DNA of 37,597 nucleotides, taken from assembly GCA_030695905.1 (NCBI GenBank), contig JAUYOL010000003.1, positions 1 through 37,597 of the forward strand. The letters run 5' to 3'. Of this stretch, positions 1-11,500 are shown piece after piece. The notes beneath the pieces are model-generated. The model was not told the DNA's origin, made no database searches, and saw only the letters and a program-made list of their open reading frames with translations. The position numbers were made by a program, and so were the translations under genes. Within the stretch, counting starts at the first letter, position 1, and every line of letters starts with the position of its first letter. Source of the DNA: Candidatus Omnitrophota bacterium (GTDB lineage: Bacteria; Omnitrophota; Gorgyraeia; 2-01-FULL-45-10).

Positions 1-117
1 AGTTCCCGGGGCACGCGTTCTTTGACATACGCGAGAAGTCTAACATTATCGAGATAAAATACTAAACTTTACGAAACTACAGGAGGTTCGTTACGCAAGA
101 GGTGTCTCTATTCTAAT

Positions 118-1404
118 CTACCTCGACTGGGAAATTGGACACACGCTTACCCTGGAACGCACTTTATAGAAGCATTTTGATACCCAGTTCTTTATCGCGG
201 GCAGCTCCATAAAGCTGCTCCACACAAGGCCCGATCTATAATTCTCTATCATTACGGCGCATATGCCAACATCTATCCCTAAATACTCTTCTGCCCACCA
301 GCCTTTGTCTGTGTTAAACGCGTCCTTGAATCCATATTTTCCATACAAAAAGTTATGGTTCGTATATAGATTTTTAAGCCCGCCCAGAGAAGCTATTGGG
401 TCAAAAACAATGGAACCGGCCATGCCGTATGGCGGTATTGTGCCATCATTTAATGCGGCTCCCGGCTTAGCGCCGTACCCTTTGTATCCGTCGGGGCCAA
501 GACAAGCGCTTAGGCCCCATGAATTTTCTGAATAACTTTTATGAGAGGCGGCGTTGTCGAAGCAAAATTGCCTGTTTGCCTTAACCGCATTGACTGAATT
601 ATTATAGTAATTTATATCGCCGTCGAATATCTGTCGAAAATCTATCCAGGCATGAGAGTACTGATATGTGAATATACTGCCCGTGGAACAATATACTATA
701 CTGTAATCGCCATAAGAATCTACGGGCCTGGCCCATTCAAACCAGCACTCCGCCGGAATAGGATGCGTGGGAGAGCCTATTGCCAGCGCGTACAATATCA
801 TTGCCTCGCTGTAAGAATCCCAGTAGTACCATAGGAAGCCTTCTTCCGGCTTCCATCCCATGCATAAAACTTTCTTGCCGTTGAGCATCCAGGGCCATTC
901 AACGCGCTCATAAAGTTCTCTCGCCACATCCTCTATCTCCGTCCCTTTAAAGTACTCCCCCGCAAAAAGCGCTCCGGCCAAAAACAAAGCTGTGTCAATG
1001 GACGAGACTTCGGAATTCCACGCGCGTTGGGCCGTCCTCATGTCCAAAAAGTGATAAAAAAAACCTTTTTCATTCGGCACCGTATCGCGAAACGTTTTCA
1101 GGGTCTTGAGGACGATGTCATACGCGTCTTTTTTTACTATCCAGCCGCGCGATTCGCCTATACATATAGCTGTCAGCCCGAAACCGACGCTGGCGACACT
1201 CGCGGGAGAACCCGGACGTGAGGAATCTTTTATAAGGCCGTTAGCGGGATTATTTTCGCGGACAAAATATAGGATGCTGTCATATTCGAGCTTATCGAGG
1301 AATTCCTCGTCGGGAGAAGCAAAAGAAGGCACGGCGGAAAGAATAAAGCCGGCAAACAGAATCGTCATTGCGAGGAGGCCTTTAGGGCGACGAAGCAATC
1401 TCAT
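118..1404 (-). CDS. Glycoamylase-like (PF10091) secreted protein
   Basis: Predicted exported protein of the glycoamylase-like family, the (alpha/alpha)-barrel domain also found inside cyclic beta-1,2-glucan synthase (NdvB). Seen: a signal peptide (hydrophobic residues about 13-27, then SFAS) and family motifs SEVSSIDTALFLAG (131-144), WYYWDSYSEAMILYALAIG (192-210), SPTHPIP (211-217) and QYSHAWIDFR (248-257). Length (428 aa) fits a stand-alone family member. The start overlaps the stop of the upstream HAMP gene in an ATGA arrangement, so translation is probably coupled. Codons 2-14 lie in a dispersed palindromic repeat (1364-1402), so Met13 (MTILFAGF) may be the ancestral start. The last ~15 residues look like a non-conserved extension. 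A role in trimming or binding a glucan in the periplasm is inferred from the family and from the glucan-type neighbours; the substrate is unknown. Confidence 0.88.
   Translation of the reverse strand: MRLLRRPKGLLAMTILFAGFILSAVPSFASPDEEFLDKLEYDSILYFVRENNPANGLIKDSSRPGSPASVASVGFGLTAICIGESRGWIVKKDAYDIVLKTLKTFRDTVPNEKGFFYHFLDMRTAQRAWNSEVSSIDTALFLAGALFAGEYFKGTEIEDVARELYERVEWPWMLNGKKVLCMGWKPEEGFLWYYWDSYSEAMILYALAIGSPTHPIPAECWFEWARPVDSYGDYSIVYCSTGSIFTYQYSHAWIDFRQIFDGDINYYNNSVNAVKANRQFCFDNAASHKSYSENSWGLSACLGPDGYKGYGAKPGAALNDGTIPPYGMAGSIVFDPIASLGGLKNLYTNHNFLYGKYGFKDAFNTDKGWWAEEYLGIDVGICAVMIENYRSGLVWSSFMELPAIKNWVSKCFYKVRSRVSVCPISQSR
1364..1402. repeat. REP-like palindromic repeat fused into the glycoamylase start
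   Basis: The sequence begins GTCATTGCGAGGAGGCC and ends GACGAAGCAATCTC, with ATTGC/GCAAT ends forming an imperfect hairpin. From general familiarity this resembles a dispersed intergenic repeat (CATTGCGAGG...GAAGCAATCTC) found in many unrelated bacterial genomes. Here it lies inside the coding frame and encodes [13 protein letters not shown], the positively charged start of the signal peptide. Confidence 0.6.
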
Positions 1405-2003
1405 ACTTTATATTTAGAAAGTATCTTATCGATCTGCGGATCGTGGTTTAATTTTTTTACCTCTCCTATATCTTTTCGCAGTGACTCAACCATATCCTCT
1501 AATGACGCGGCGGTATCTTTCAACTCATCTGTCTTTCTGATATTAAAATTGACGCTCAAATCTCCGTTGCGAATCGCTTCGGCGGATTTCTGGAACCTGT
1601 ATATCGGACCCGCTATCCTGTGCGAAATGAATATCCCTCCGATAAATATTATTACGGCAAGTATCGCTATCTTCGGCACAAGCGACCTGTTCACCGAATT
1701 CAAAGCCCTGTGAAGAGTGTCCTGTTCCTGCGCGCTCAATAGCTCCGCTTCCCTGAAGATCTTCTCGAGCCTGAAATCGCCTTTACTATATCGCGCTTCT
1801 TCATAACCTGCTATACGCCTTGCCGTCTCAAGATTTTCCGACACTTTAAATTTGGAAAAGTTCTCTATTATAGACGACCACATACCGACGTAAAGCCCGA
1901 CGCCGCTGACAAGCATGACCGTTAATATCACCCCAACTATCGCCAGGGTATATTTAAGCTGAAAACCCCTCTTTATCAAGTAATGTCTTCTTCTGTGCGG
2001 CAT
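1401..2003 (-). CDS. Orphan HAMP-domain membrane protein
   Basis: A 200-residue inner-membrane protein. TM1 spans about residues 17-40, an extracytoplasmic helical stretch about 41-108, TM2 about 110-131, and a HAMP domain about 128-180 ([24 protein letters not shown] region). HAMP domains pass signals from a periplasmic sensor to a kinase, cyclase or methyl-accepting domain, but none follows: the protein ends about 20 residues after HAMP. The start ATG at 2003 follows a GGAG purine-rich site. The stop TGA overlaps the ATG of the glycoamylase gene. A partner sensor kinase or chemoreceptor elsewhere, or a structural regulator of the coupled glycoamylase, is inference. It may also be the stump of a longer receptor shortened by rearrangement, given the repeats on both sides. 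Confidence 0.8.
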   Translation of the reverse strand: MPHRRRHYLIKRGFQLKYTLAIVGVILTVMLVSGVGLYVGMWSSIIENFSKFKVSENLETARRIAGYEEARYSKGDFRLEKIFREAELLSAQEQDTLHRALNSVNRSLVPKIAILAVIIFIGGIFISHRIAGPIYRFQKSAEAIRNGDLSVNFNIRKTDELKDTAASLEDMVESLRKDIGEVKKLNHDPQIDKILSKYKV

Positions 2004-2027
2004 TTTCTCCCCCCTCCGTTGATGAAA

Positions 2028-2106
2028 TTATACCATAAAACCCACCGGGAGGGTACATTTTGTACCCTCCCGGTGGGTAAAATAGGTAAAACGGTTTTCT
2101 GTTTAC
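2028..2106. repeat. 79-bp direct repeat with perfect hairpin, copy 1
   Basis: Identical over 79 bp to 2466-2544 and in the same orientation. It contains a perfect 18-bp inverted repeat (arms 2040-2057 and 2061-2078; arm ACCCACCGGGAGGGTACA; loop TTT). It sits at the 3' end of the ORF6N remnant and about 25 bp upstream of the HAMP start codon. On the minus strand the stem is followed by TTTTA, so it could act as a weak terminator. Small size, exact duplication and strong hairpin suggest a REP- or MITE-like element. Confidence 0.9.
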
Positions 2107-2280
2107 TAGTCTTGATTAAATCCAATTCTACGCCTTGTTCCGTAAATGCATACGGGAGATATCTTTCACCTCCCCAACTTGAGGTCGCAATTTGCGACCT
2201 CAAGACATTAAACTCTTGCGTGGATAATTCAAACATAAAATCTTTCTCTCAATAATCCCATCCGGAATCAGTGCTTTCAT
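2107..2280 (-). pseudogene. Decayed ORF6N-domain gene
   Basis: Remnant of an ORF6N-domain (KilA-N-type, phage-associated DNA-binding) gene. A good ribosome site (AAAGGA) precedes an ATG at 2280 that starts [15 protein letters not shown], the usual N-terminus of this family. The middle of the domain is missing and the frame changes. A second frame from 2236 carries the next conserved block, [19 protein letters not shown] then [11 protein letters not shown]. Homology ends there and the frame runs into the 79-bp repeat. About 40 residues (the 'LDRDLAELYGV' block of intact members) appear deleted. It is probably non-functional debris of a mobile element. Confidence 0.7.
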
Positions 2281-2465
2281 ATTATTCCTTTCATTCTGTA
2301 GCTGACTATACACACGAGCAGCCCCGCTGCCCTATACTATATAAGACGTAAAAAGTGCCAAAATTGTTGCAAACTATTTTAAAAAAGTTTAAAAGAAAGT
2401 TAGAATTAAGCAATAAGGCATGGTAGGAAATGTAGGTAGCAAAATATGTACGATACACCGTAAAT
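2281..2465. other. Non-coding AT-rich stretch between the repeats
   Basis: No gene seen. A small GC hairpin (GCAGC/GCTGC with a CCC loop, 2318-2330) lies upstream of the ORF6N remnant. Its promoter is not clear. The two flanking 79-bp repeats make 2028-2544 a potential recombination cassette. Confidence 0.4.
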
Positions 2466-2544
2466 TTATACCATAAAACCCACCGGGAGGGTACATTTTG
2501 TACCCTCCCGGTGGGTAAAATAGGTAAAACGGTTTTCTGTTTAC
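2466..2544. repeat. 79-bp direct repeat with perfect hairpin, copy 2
   Basis: Second identical copy of the element at 2028-2106. Hairpin arms are 2478-2495 and 2499-2516, loop TTT. The TAA stop of the 3678-residue gene (2543-2541) lies inside the repeat, so the element defines the C-terminus of that protein. Confidence 0.9.
2474..2516 (-). terminator. Probable terminator hairpin after the giant gene
   Basis: On the minus strand, 25 nt past the stop of the giant gene, an 18-bp perfect stem with a 3-nt loop is followed by TTTTA. The T tract is short, so termination efficiency is uncertain. Confidence 0.5.
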
Positions 2545-5500
2545 AGCGCTCGGGCAACCGCCTGGGCCGCTCTGTTGATCTCGGCTACCTCTGACATATT
2601 TACAGGAGCCGCTTTCGGTATAATACGCAGTAACCCTACTATGTTATTTAGCAATTGATCTATATCTTCTTTGACAAACGGCTGGTTCGGCCCTTTGGAG
2701 GCTATCCTGTTCAAACAAGCCAGAATATCCTCGTCGCTCTGGCCGTATGCCATTCTCAGAATAAAGTCATATAACCCTATGACAGGGACCGGCAGCATCT
2801 CGGTATCGGATACTTTGTTTTGTATCTGAAGGACTTTTCCTAAATTTGCAAGTTCTGGCCTGCCTGTCAACTCCTTTACTGTGTCGTCGCCGGCTACCGT
2901 CGCGATGAAGATGTCTTTTATGTTAATGTTGCGCTCTTTCGCTATCGAGGCGGCCACTTCCTGTATCTTTGCGGCCAGGTTACTGCCGCTGGCCCTTACT
3001 TCGATAAAAGTATCATCGAGATACCTGTTGACTGTTTCTTCAACGACACGCGCAGTAGTATTGGAAGCGGCATCCAGACTCGTATCATGGCCCACCAGGA
3101 CTATTTTCTTTGTCATTTCAGGCGCGGATACAGCGGATAGAGTGGAGCTTAATCCGGCTGCCTGTTTCATGATGCTTTCCATCGTTTCAGGGGTAAGCTC
3201 CTGCGCGGTCTGCGCCCTGGAAATAGCATCCGTAACCACCTGCTTGAGTCCGGCATTCATAAACGCCTGCTCAGTTTCAGTAAGTCCTTCGAGCGATGCT
3301 GGAGTTTCTGCCTTCGGAATGTCAGCTTGTCCATCCTCGGGTTTCGCAGACCCGACTTGAGGCTTACGAAACTCCTGAGCTTTATTTATCTCTACTTGTT
3401 TACCAAGTTCTTCTATAAACGCATTATAGAAAGCCTTTATTATGGCCTCCACATTTTCTGTTTTATCATTAAATTCCAACAAAATAGTTGGTGATACTTG
3501 TGCCATACGCATGATATTAGGTATTGTCATAGCGTCATTGGTCTGATGTATTGTGGCTCCGTTAATCCCTTCGTACAGTCTCTTATCTTTGACCATCAAT
3601 TCAATATCATTGAACTTCTGGTCATTGATATCAGCAGGCCCTAACTTCCTGGCGTTGAAGAATATATTTAACGTCCTGTTTGCCAGTAAAGGTTTCTCGG
3701 GATTATCTGAGTAGGCTAAATTTGCCTCCAATCCCTTATGTGACCATATCGGAAATAGCGCTGTCTGTATAATCCAACCAGCTTTAGCCCCTAAATCAGA
3801 CGCGTATGCGTCGTTCCTTAATTCCGATACCAGATCCAGAAGGTCTTCCCGTCCGGTAAATAGATTCAATCTATTACGTCCGTTAAGCAATCCTTTTTGC
3901 ACAAGTTCCGCGGCCAGTTCTCTGCCTTTTTCGGCGGCATTGGCCTGTGTCATAACTAGTTGGTTGCCTTCAGAGCCAATCTTGCTTTCCGCGGGGCTGC
4001 CATAACTCAATAGAACCTCGCCTTTCCTGCCCGCGATAGCATCTTTGTCATAAGCGGCTTGAGCCTCTTTCCACTTAGCTACTCTTTGTGCCGTATATTC
4101 GCGTACCAGTTTCACGTTAGGGTTGGAATTAGCGTCTACTCTTAAGAGAGTGGTAAATACAGTGACCATGTCCGTCCAAAGTATATCGAATGCGGCCTGC
4201 TGAGTCGGACTGATCCCGCCTTTAAATCCTTCGGATACAGCTTTTTGGCTGTCGACGGTAAATACCATAAGCGGCATCTTGTTTTTAAGCGCATCGACCC
4301 TTGCAAGGTGCTTTTCGTACCCTGGTGCCGATTTATCGAGTATTATCATCCCTATGCTAATTTTTCCTGCAGGACTATTAGCGAGATTCTGCAACACGTA
4401 TTCAGGTTCCTTTGTAAGATCGTGGGCACCCATAGATATAACATCTTCCTTGTTGGACCCTTCCATTATGTACTGTTCCCACTCGGTCCCGACAAGCCTT
4501 AACGATTCCGTATTCGTTATAAAAGCTATGTGTTCGGTACCTAATAACCTCATCGCGCCCTGCAGAAACCTCCCGGTGCTTACAGGCAAGCTATTTTCAG
4601 GAGCGCCGAAGTCATTCGCCGTATCGAACTGATGATGGAGTGCTGCAAACTTCGTAGAATCCATCGAAGGTAAAAACATGCCTGCAACGGTCTGTGCCGT
4701 ATAATATATAGTGGTCTTGCGGTGCATATTGCGCCCACCTATATCCGGACTCATTCCGATAACGAGCGGCTGATATCCTCCGCGCCTGGCAGCTTCCATA
4801 GTTATGGCCTTTACCGCCCCGCCATTCGCAAGAGCTATCCTTTTATTAAATCCAAGGTCGACTGAACGGATACCGATTTCAACGCCTTCCCATGTGCCGC
4901 CCGAGCGCGAGATGTCTATAAATAAGGAATTGGCAGGCTTAAGCTTCCCTTCGGAAACGAGTCTGGCAAATTCGCGGGCCGTTGTTACATGATACCACGT
5001 AGGAGCACCGGCCGGTTTATTGGCATTATACATATTAGCGAGCGACCACATAAACTGGTCGTTAGCACCTATACCGTTGGTAAGGATTGCTTCCAATGGC
5101 TCTTTTTCATTGAATCTATCTCTTACAAAAGAGCGTATCGCTTCATACCACTCTTTCATGAAATAGTCATTAAAGAACTGCTCTATAGTCTGCTTAGTTC
5201 CCGTTCCGCGGTAGTTATATCCGCCACGCGCCATGTCGGCGCCCATCACGGCCTGATATCCCTTAAGGGCCTCGAGCATTGCCGCGCTTACTGACACATT
5301 GGCGGGCACGTTGAAAACCACCTCTACGCCATTCTCCTGATAAAATCCGGCGGCTTGCGGTATCGAAATATCCTTAGCTGCCAGCGCAACTGTCGCGCCG
5401 GAAGTAGCTGCCTTGGACGCGCGTGCCGATTTCCATGTTGCCATCAGTGTCGGGAATATGTTCTCATCTAGTAGGCGCGCAACTATAGAATCCGACGCCT

Positions 5501-8500
5501 TACCTGCCGATAATGTTGTAATAAATTTGCCCACATCGACGGAATTCATAATGATACGCTCAATTCTCAAAGTAGTAAGATCTACCATCGCCGGATTGTC
5601 TGAAGAAGCGATCTGTAATTTCACAAATTCATTTAACTTTGTAGCGGCAAAGAAATCATTGGTGAGTTCATATGTTACTTTTTTCTCATCAACTATGGTG
5701 GCCATACCCGCCTTAACCATATTTTCCAGTGCCTTGTCTTTCTTTATACCTACAGATTCCGCAAAGTCATTTAACAGCATAACTTTGTTAATGCTTGCTG
5801 CGATGGCGCCTTGAACAATATTAGCTCCTATTTCTAGCGCCTTCGTTGTGCTTGCGACATCTACGTCTATACTATTTATTGCAGCGCCTTGCTTTTCAGT
5901 GCCTGCGTTCTCTTCTTTCTGAATAGCCTCGAGCCGCGCAATCTCTTTATCAAGGTTAGACACATCAACGCCCTTAGCTGTTTCTTGGCGTAAACGCTCC
6001 GTTATTTCTTTCATAATGCTTATTAAGCCTGCCCAGTTCGGTCCTTCAAATATAGTGGTAAGTTCTTCGCCTGTGTTCGACCATCGTACTAAAGCAGCGC
6101 TCCCATCGGCCAGCTGTACCTTAAATCCAGAAACCGTAATACGCCCATCTTCTTTTGGCTGTACATCATAGTCGTCTTCTTTATGACCCTTTTTAAGCGG
6201 TCCCATCATCATCGACCGCGCACGGTCTTTATAATAATCAAACATCCAATTGCCAACATCTGTAGCAACGGCTATCTTCACGCTGTTTGGCACCTTAACC
6301 CGCACCTCATTACTGCTGTATGCAACAGAGAAATTGGCAAATAGATTTGTAAGCAATGGTTCCTTCTCCGGGTTTTTCATTTCGCGCGTTGTTATGCTTT
6401 CACGTATACTCAACAATGTTATAAATCCGGCTATAGCACAATCGCACACTCTATTTGGATATCTTGCCGATATATGAAAGAAGTTATGCCCCGACGCCTC
6501 GGCAGTAAAGTAAGTGGCCTTGAGTCCGGCAAACTTTTCCATAAAATCCGCGTTATTTTTTAATTCAGGCTTTGAAGCGATAAATTCATCCAGTTCCGCT
6601 ATCCTATTATTCATAAAACCTAACTGCGGTGGATAACCGGTGGTTATAAACCATCCTTCAACGATATTCTTGTTATGAATATTGGCTCTGTACTGCAATT
6701 CTTTATTTACCTTATCTATTAAAGCAAGGAGTTTGCTATTAGCCCTTACATCACAAACAACTTTGATGGGGCCAAAACCGGCCTTGGCAAGCGCTATCAT
6801 GGCTTCCTGGTTGCTTTCACTGAGCAAGAACCTCTGATAATAAGGAAGAGTCATCTCAAACGCGGGAACACCATACCCGTCTTCTAATATACCTGTAATC
6901 CTGTCTGTATCTCCATCAAAAACAGCTCCGATTGCTTTTGGCATGCCTTCCGTAAGATTAGAATTAATAAGTTTTACCAGCTCCTGAGCATCTTTTAATG
7001 CTTCCGGTTTGGAAGGATCCCAAATGCCTCTACTCATATTACCGTCTGGTCTGGCATTAAGCAGTACCGCTATTTTACGGCTACCCGGTTTGCCGGTTTG
7101 CCACAGCCTGTTGATTTCAGAGATAAGATCTCCCTTCGCGACTATATCCATATTTATTATTTGAAAACCGCGCTTTGTCAATAACCCCTGCTCGCCTGTT
7201 TTAAGATTATCCATAAGGACCGCTCCGGCCGCGCCGGCCCTGGAATCTATTACTACAATTTCATCTTTAGTAAGAGCCGGCAGAGTCTTGTCAAGCATTT
7301 CGATAACTGCTTTTGCCAGTCCGCCTATCTCTTTTATATTGATAGTTTTAGCCTTCTCTCTTAATCCTGTCTGGCGCACACCTTTTGCCTTATTTTTCCA
7401 ATACAAGCTTTCAAGTCGTTCGGCATAAAGAGGCTCTAATATTTTGCGCCCTGTCTGATCATTTTTACCAAGGTAGGCCTTTATCTTTAAACCATTCTTC
7501 TGAGGAACTCCATGACTTCCGGAAACCTGAACCACGAGACTATAATTTCCCTCATTTTCGGTAGAGAGCAGATTGTGGCCGCCTGTTGTAATAAAATCTG
7601 GCGCGTATTCAGCGCTAACGCCCACCGATGCAGCTCCTAATGTCAGCATATATCTTAGAATGGGTGTGTGAACCCTGATATCTCCGGTAACCAGAATCTT
7701 GTCTCCTGCCTTGGCATAATAGGTTCCCAAAAGTTTTCCTATTACATACACATTAATAGGCGTGAGATCTACTTTGCCGCCGGTAATGGGCTGCGCGTTT
7801 CCTCTAACATCATATCCTTTGCCGAAACCAAATAAGTCTTCGGGGATATTTTTTAACCCTTCTGTCACGAACTGCTCAAAATACGTTGCAAGCTTTTCTT
7901 TCGGCAGGGCAACTATCGCGTTATACGCATCAACATCGCCGTTCACGGCTGCTTGAAGAACAATATCCATATCAGCTTTATCCATATTAGTCCCGATATT
8001 CTTTATCGACCTTTCTAAAATTGCTTTTCTGACATTTGTTGACGGCGCTTCTCTTTCGATCTCGGATTCCGACAATAATTTAACCGATGGATCATGACGA
8101 TTAGCATATTCATTATCTATATGAGCCTTTTCGTGTGTGGCGCCTTCTAATATTATATCTGCACCATTGGGTAAATCAAACAGATATTTAAAATCTTCTT
8201 CATCTATATATGTGGCTCTTCTGGAAATACCACAATGGAATATGAGATCTCCGGCAACACCAGCTCTCTTGAGCTCCTCTTTCAAGCCGCGTATCACTAC
8301 GAAAGTAATGCGAAGGTCATTAAGGCGCTCCTGTAAAGCCTTCAATTTATAGTCGTATCTATTAACATACATTAGATTGACTTGTACATCTTCTTTCGGA
8401 TGATGGGTCCCAGTGTACACATAAGAAATGGCATAATGATTTTTGTCTCTCATCAATCGCGAGATTACAGCATTGACACTCTTCTCATTCCATAAAATAC

Positions 8501-11500
8501 GTAGTCTGTCCTCAGTTTTAGCGTCAGTCTCGATTTGGCGGCCAATTCTCGCCCCGTGTTCCGCTGCTGTGAGCTCGCCACCCTTCATACGTATCGCGCC
8601 GACGCTGCCATCCTTTTGCTTGGGTGCGTATTGCGGCGCTATTCTACTTAAAACATCCATCAACTGCTCTCTTACACTTTCATCTCTAAGTATACTGTAC
8701 CCTGCTTTTAAAGCATACCCCTGTCTCAAAGAATTTGAATCACGCAAATGCTGGAAAAAATCATATACTGTAGGATGGTTAGAAAAATATGAGTCCCTTT
8801 CATCGGGACCAACAGGGCCTTCACCATTATCGTCATATAATGTGACTGCTATAACATCCAGTAAAATAAGCTTTTGTAGTCTTTCTGACTTCATGAATTC
8901 TGCAAAAACACCATACGCGGCTTCTTGGCCAAGACTTTCCCTTAGCGTTATTGCCAGGCCGTTAAAAAAAGCTTCGCTGGCCTCCCAATTAAACCCTGTC
9001 TTATCTTTCATTACGCCAAATTCGAACACTCCATCGTCTATTAAACGGAATCTCTGGACGCACTCATCTGGATTTTTAATGATAAACGCAACTAAATCGC
9101 CCAGCGTAAATTTTTTAGCCTTATGATCTTTTGCTAAAATTTTTATAGCATCCGCAGTAACTGGGTCAAACCAAGACGATATATGAACTGCGGTTCCATC
9201 CTGAAGACCGCCATCTGCGCCATCTAATAAAGGAAGCAAATCTATTTTATCAAGAGAATCCTGTATCGCGCCGGCGGCGGGAGTTGCGACTGCGATCTGG
9301 CGGCTTATCGGGTCTATTCCTGTGCCTCTGAGAAGATGCGCAGGCCGTTTTTCATAGCCGTTTAAATTATCCAGGGCGTTGAGGAAAATATCAACGGCAA
9401 GAACATTATCTATCGTAAATGATCCCTCTTCGCAATATTTGGTAGTAAGATTTTCATAAGCACGGCCAACAATATTCGGTTTCACATTCATGAAGCGTAA
9501 TAATTCTAAAATGATGAGGGCGGCCGTTTCTTTTCCCGACTCATCCCTTAAATCGGCAACGAAGATACCATTGTCACTGGCGTGGCCCCATATTTGGGTG
9601 CCATCCCGAAGCGTATAGATCGGCTTTCCATTTGTTTGCAGGATATTGATCTGCGGCTGGTATTTTGCGCCTTTCTCTATATAAGAGTTTGTACCATTTA
9701 TTAAATCATCGAATACCCCCAACAGGTAACCATATGTCCAGTTGTCGCTAAGCCATCTCCTTACAAGGCCATGTATCTTATATCTACGATCGAGCTTTTT
9801 TACCAGGCCTTTATTAAAATAATCTTTTCTTATCTTGCGGTCGAGGTTGTCATGAATGTCCCTATCCGTTATTCCTACCAGAGGCACGGGCTTATGGGAA
9901 AACGATTTCACGGTAAACGGTCTCGCGCCTTTCTCTGTGGATATTGTAAGCTGTCTGGATCCATCATCCGGGCGTGCCACGCCGGCAGGAGATTGAGAAG
10001 AAACGAGCCTCTCAAATGCGGGGGAGACGAGTTGTCCCTGGATAGCAATCTTAGTTATGACTTCGCGGCACCCTTGCAACCAGAGGTCATCGTAGTCTTC
10101 CCGCTTTTTAAGCGGCATAAAACGCGTCGTTGGTGTAACTGGCGCTGATGCTATAGCTGCAATGCTTGGCGTCAAGCCCCCGATCTTGGCTTTTACATCT
10201 TCGGTTGAAGGAACCATCGCGACGCCCACATTATCCTGCCCGCCATATTGTATGCACCATGCTCTGGTTTCATACGGTCTAGTCGGCAGAACTATTTCTG
10301 TGCCGTTCGTCATCGTAAGTTTAACAGGTTTAAAAGCGGCAAAAATACCAAATTTCTCGCGCCCTCTCTGCACAAGATCCCTTAGTGCCTGCTCGCGTTT
10401 TGCGCGCTCCGCGGCCGTAGCGTGAGGCATCGCTAAAACATCGTACAGCCATTTGTAATTATTAGCCCAAACGTTTTTGCCGTTGGAAAAATCAAACAAT
10501 GTAAATATAGAAGCATTGTTGATGGGGGAGAGGCCGAGTTTGGCATTGCGGGCTTCATCTGCCATAACATCAAATCCCGAGGCCTTTACCACGTCATCTT
10601 CTACCTGTAGTGGGTTCTTACCCTGCAGCGCAAACCCGCCGCCTTTACCGGCGTCTGTGGTCGGACGCTTGGATACTTCAAATAGCGCGCTGTAGTTACG
10701 GTCAATCATAAAACCTAATAAGACCAGCCAGTCCTCATTAAGAAGCGCCATATTATCGATATTATGGGCATAATCATAAATTACGCCCCTTTCGTCACTT
10801 ACTTCCAGCATAGTCTTTCCGTCATATTCGGCCAGCGGTATAAGATGGCTATGATAATAATCGCCGTGCCCTTCGGCAACGCCCGGTACGTTATTCAGAT
10901 CGGGTATCGCGTTTACAGGAAGCCCCTGATAATCCGCATGGCTTTTGAGATACGCAAGAGCTGCATCGTAAGCGGGTGATCCATAATCTTTAATAAACGC
11001 GGCTTTATTTTTTATAAGATCGTCTTCTGTCCCCAGGCATCTCTGTCCCAACGGCTGTTGAAATATAAGAATGCCTTTCGGATCAAAACCATAATAATTA
11101 TTTTCCTCCAGTATCTTCATGAATATAGGGTGGTAATTATCATTATCCATAAATTTCGGAATGAACGGCCTGCCCAACCCCAATTTCTCGCATTCATCAT
11201 TCATGCGCTTTATGTTAATCATATGAAATTCGAAAAATGTATACCATCGGCCGTTTATTTTTGCCGCAGGTAAAAGCGCTTTTGCCTTTGGCAGTTCTTC
11301 TTCGTTTCTGCCGAACCTTGCCGGGTCTTCCGCCTGTGCCTGCCTGATAACTTCCGGCATCGCACCTTTCTGCATACGCGATGCTTCGCCGCCGGCGAGC
11401 ACTGTAATACTTATCTTCTTGTCGTTTTCTTTCGCCAAACGAAGAAGATCGACCGCTTTCAGCAAAAATATTTGTCTGGTAGCGGAATTTACGTTTGATA

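Noticed and set aside
1-66. Possible start of another minus-strand gene (ATG at 46 or 28, open to the window edge)
   Set aside because: Only about 15 codons are visible, with no ribosome site and no recognisable motif. It may be real but cannot be supported here.
2310-2380. Sigma54 promoter (TTGGCAC) upstream of the ORF6N remnant
   Set aside because: The -12 element (TTGCA/T) is absent at the required spacing.
2306-2557. 83-codon minus-strand frame across repeat copy 2
   Set aside because: It starts inside the giant gene in another frame and reads through the hairpin repeat. No ribosome site or family match.
8443-9126. Long plus-strand frame (227 codons) opposite the giant fusion gene
   Set aside because: The opposite strand has strong domain support; the plus-strand protein is Ser-rich and low in motifs, typical of an antisense shadow.
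10200-10210. Reading the 3678-aa and >4400-aa frames as several genes joined by assembly error
   Set aside because: Each frame stays open over 11-13 kb with consistent domain order and no internal ribosome sites or stops noticed at the domain boundaries I examined. True giant fusions are the simpler reading.
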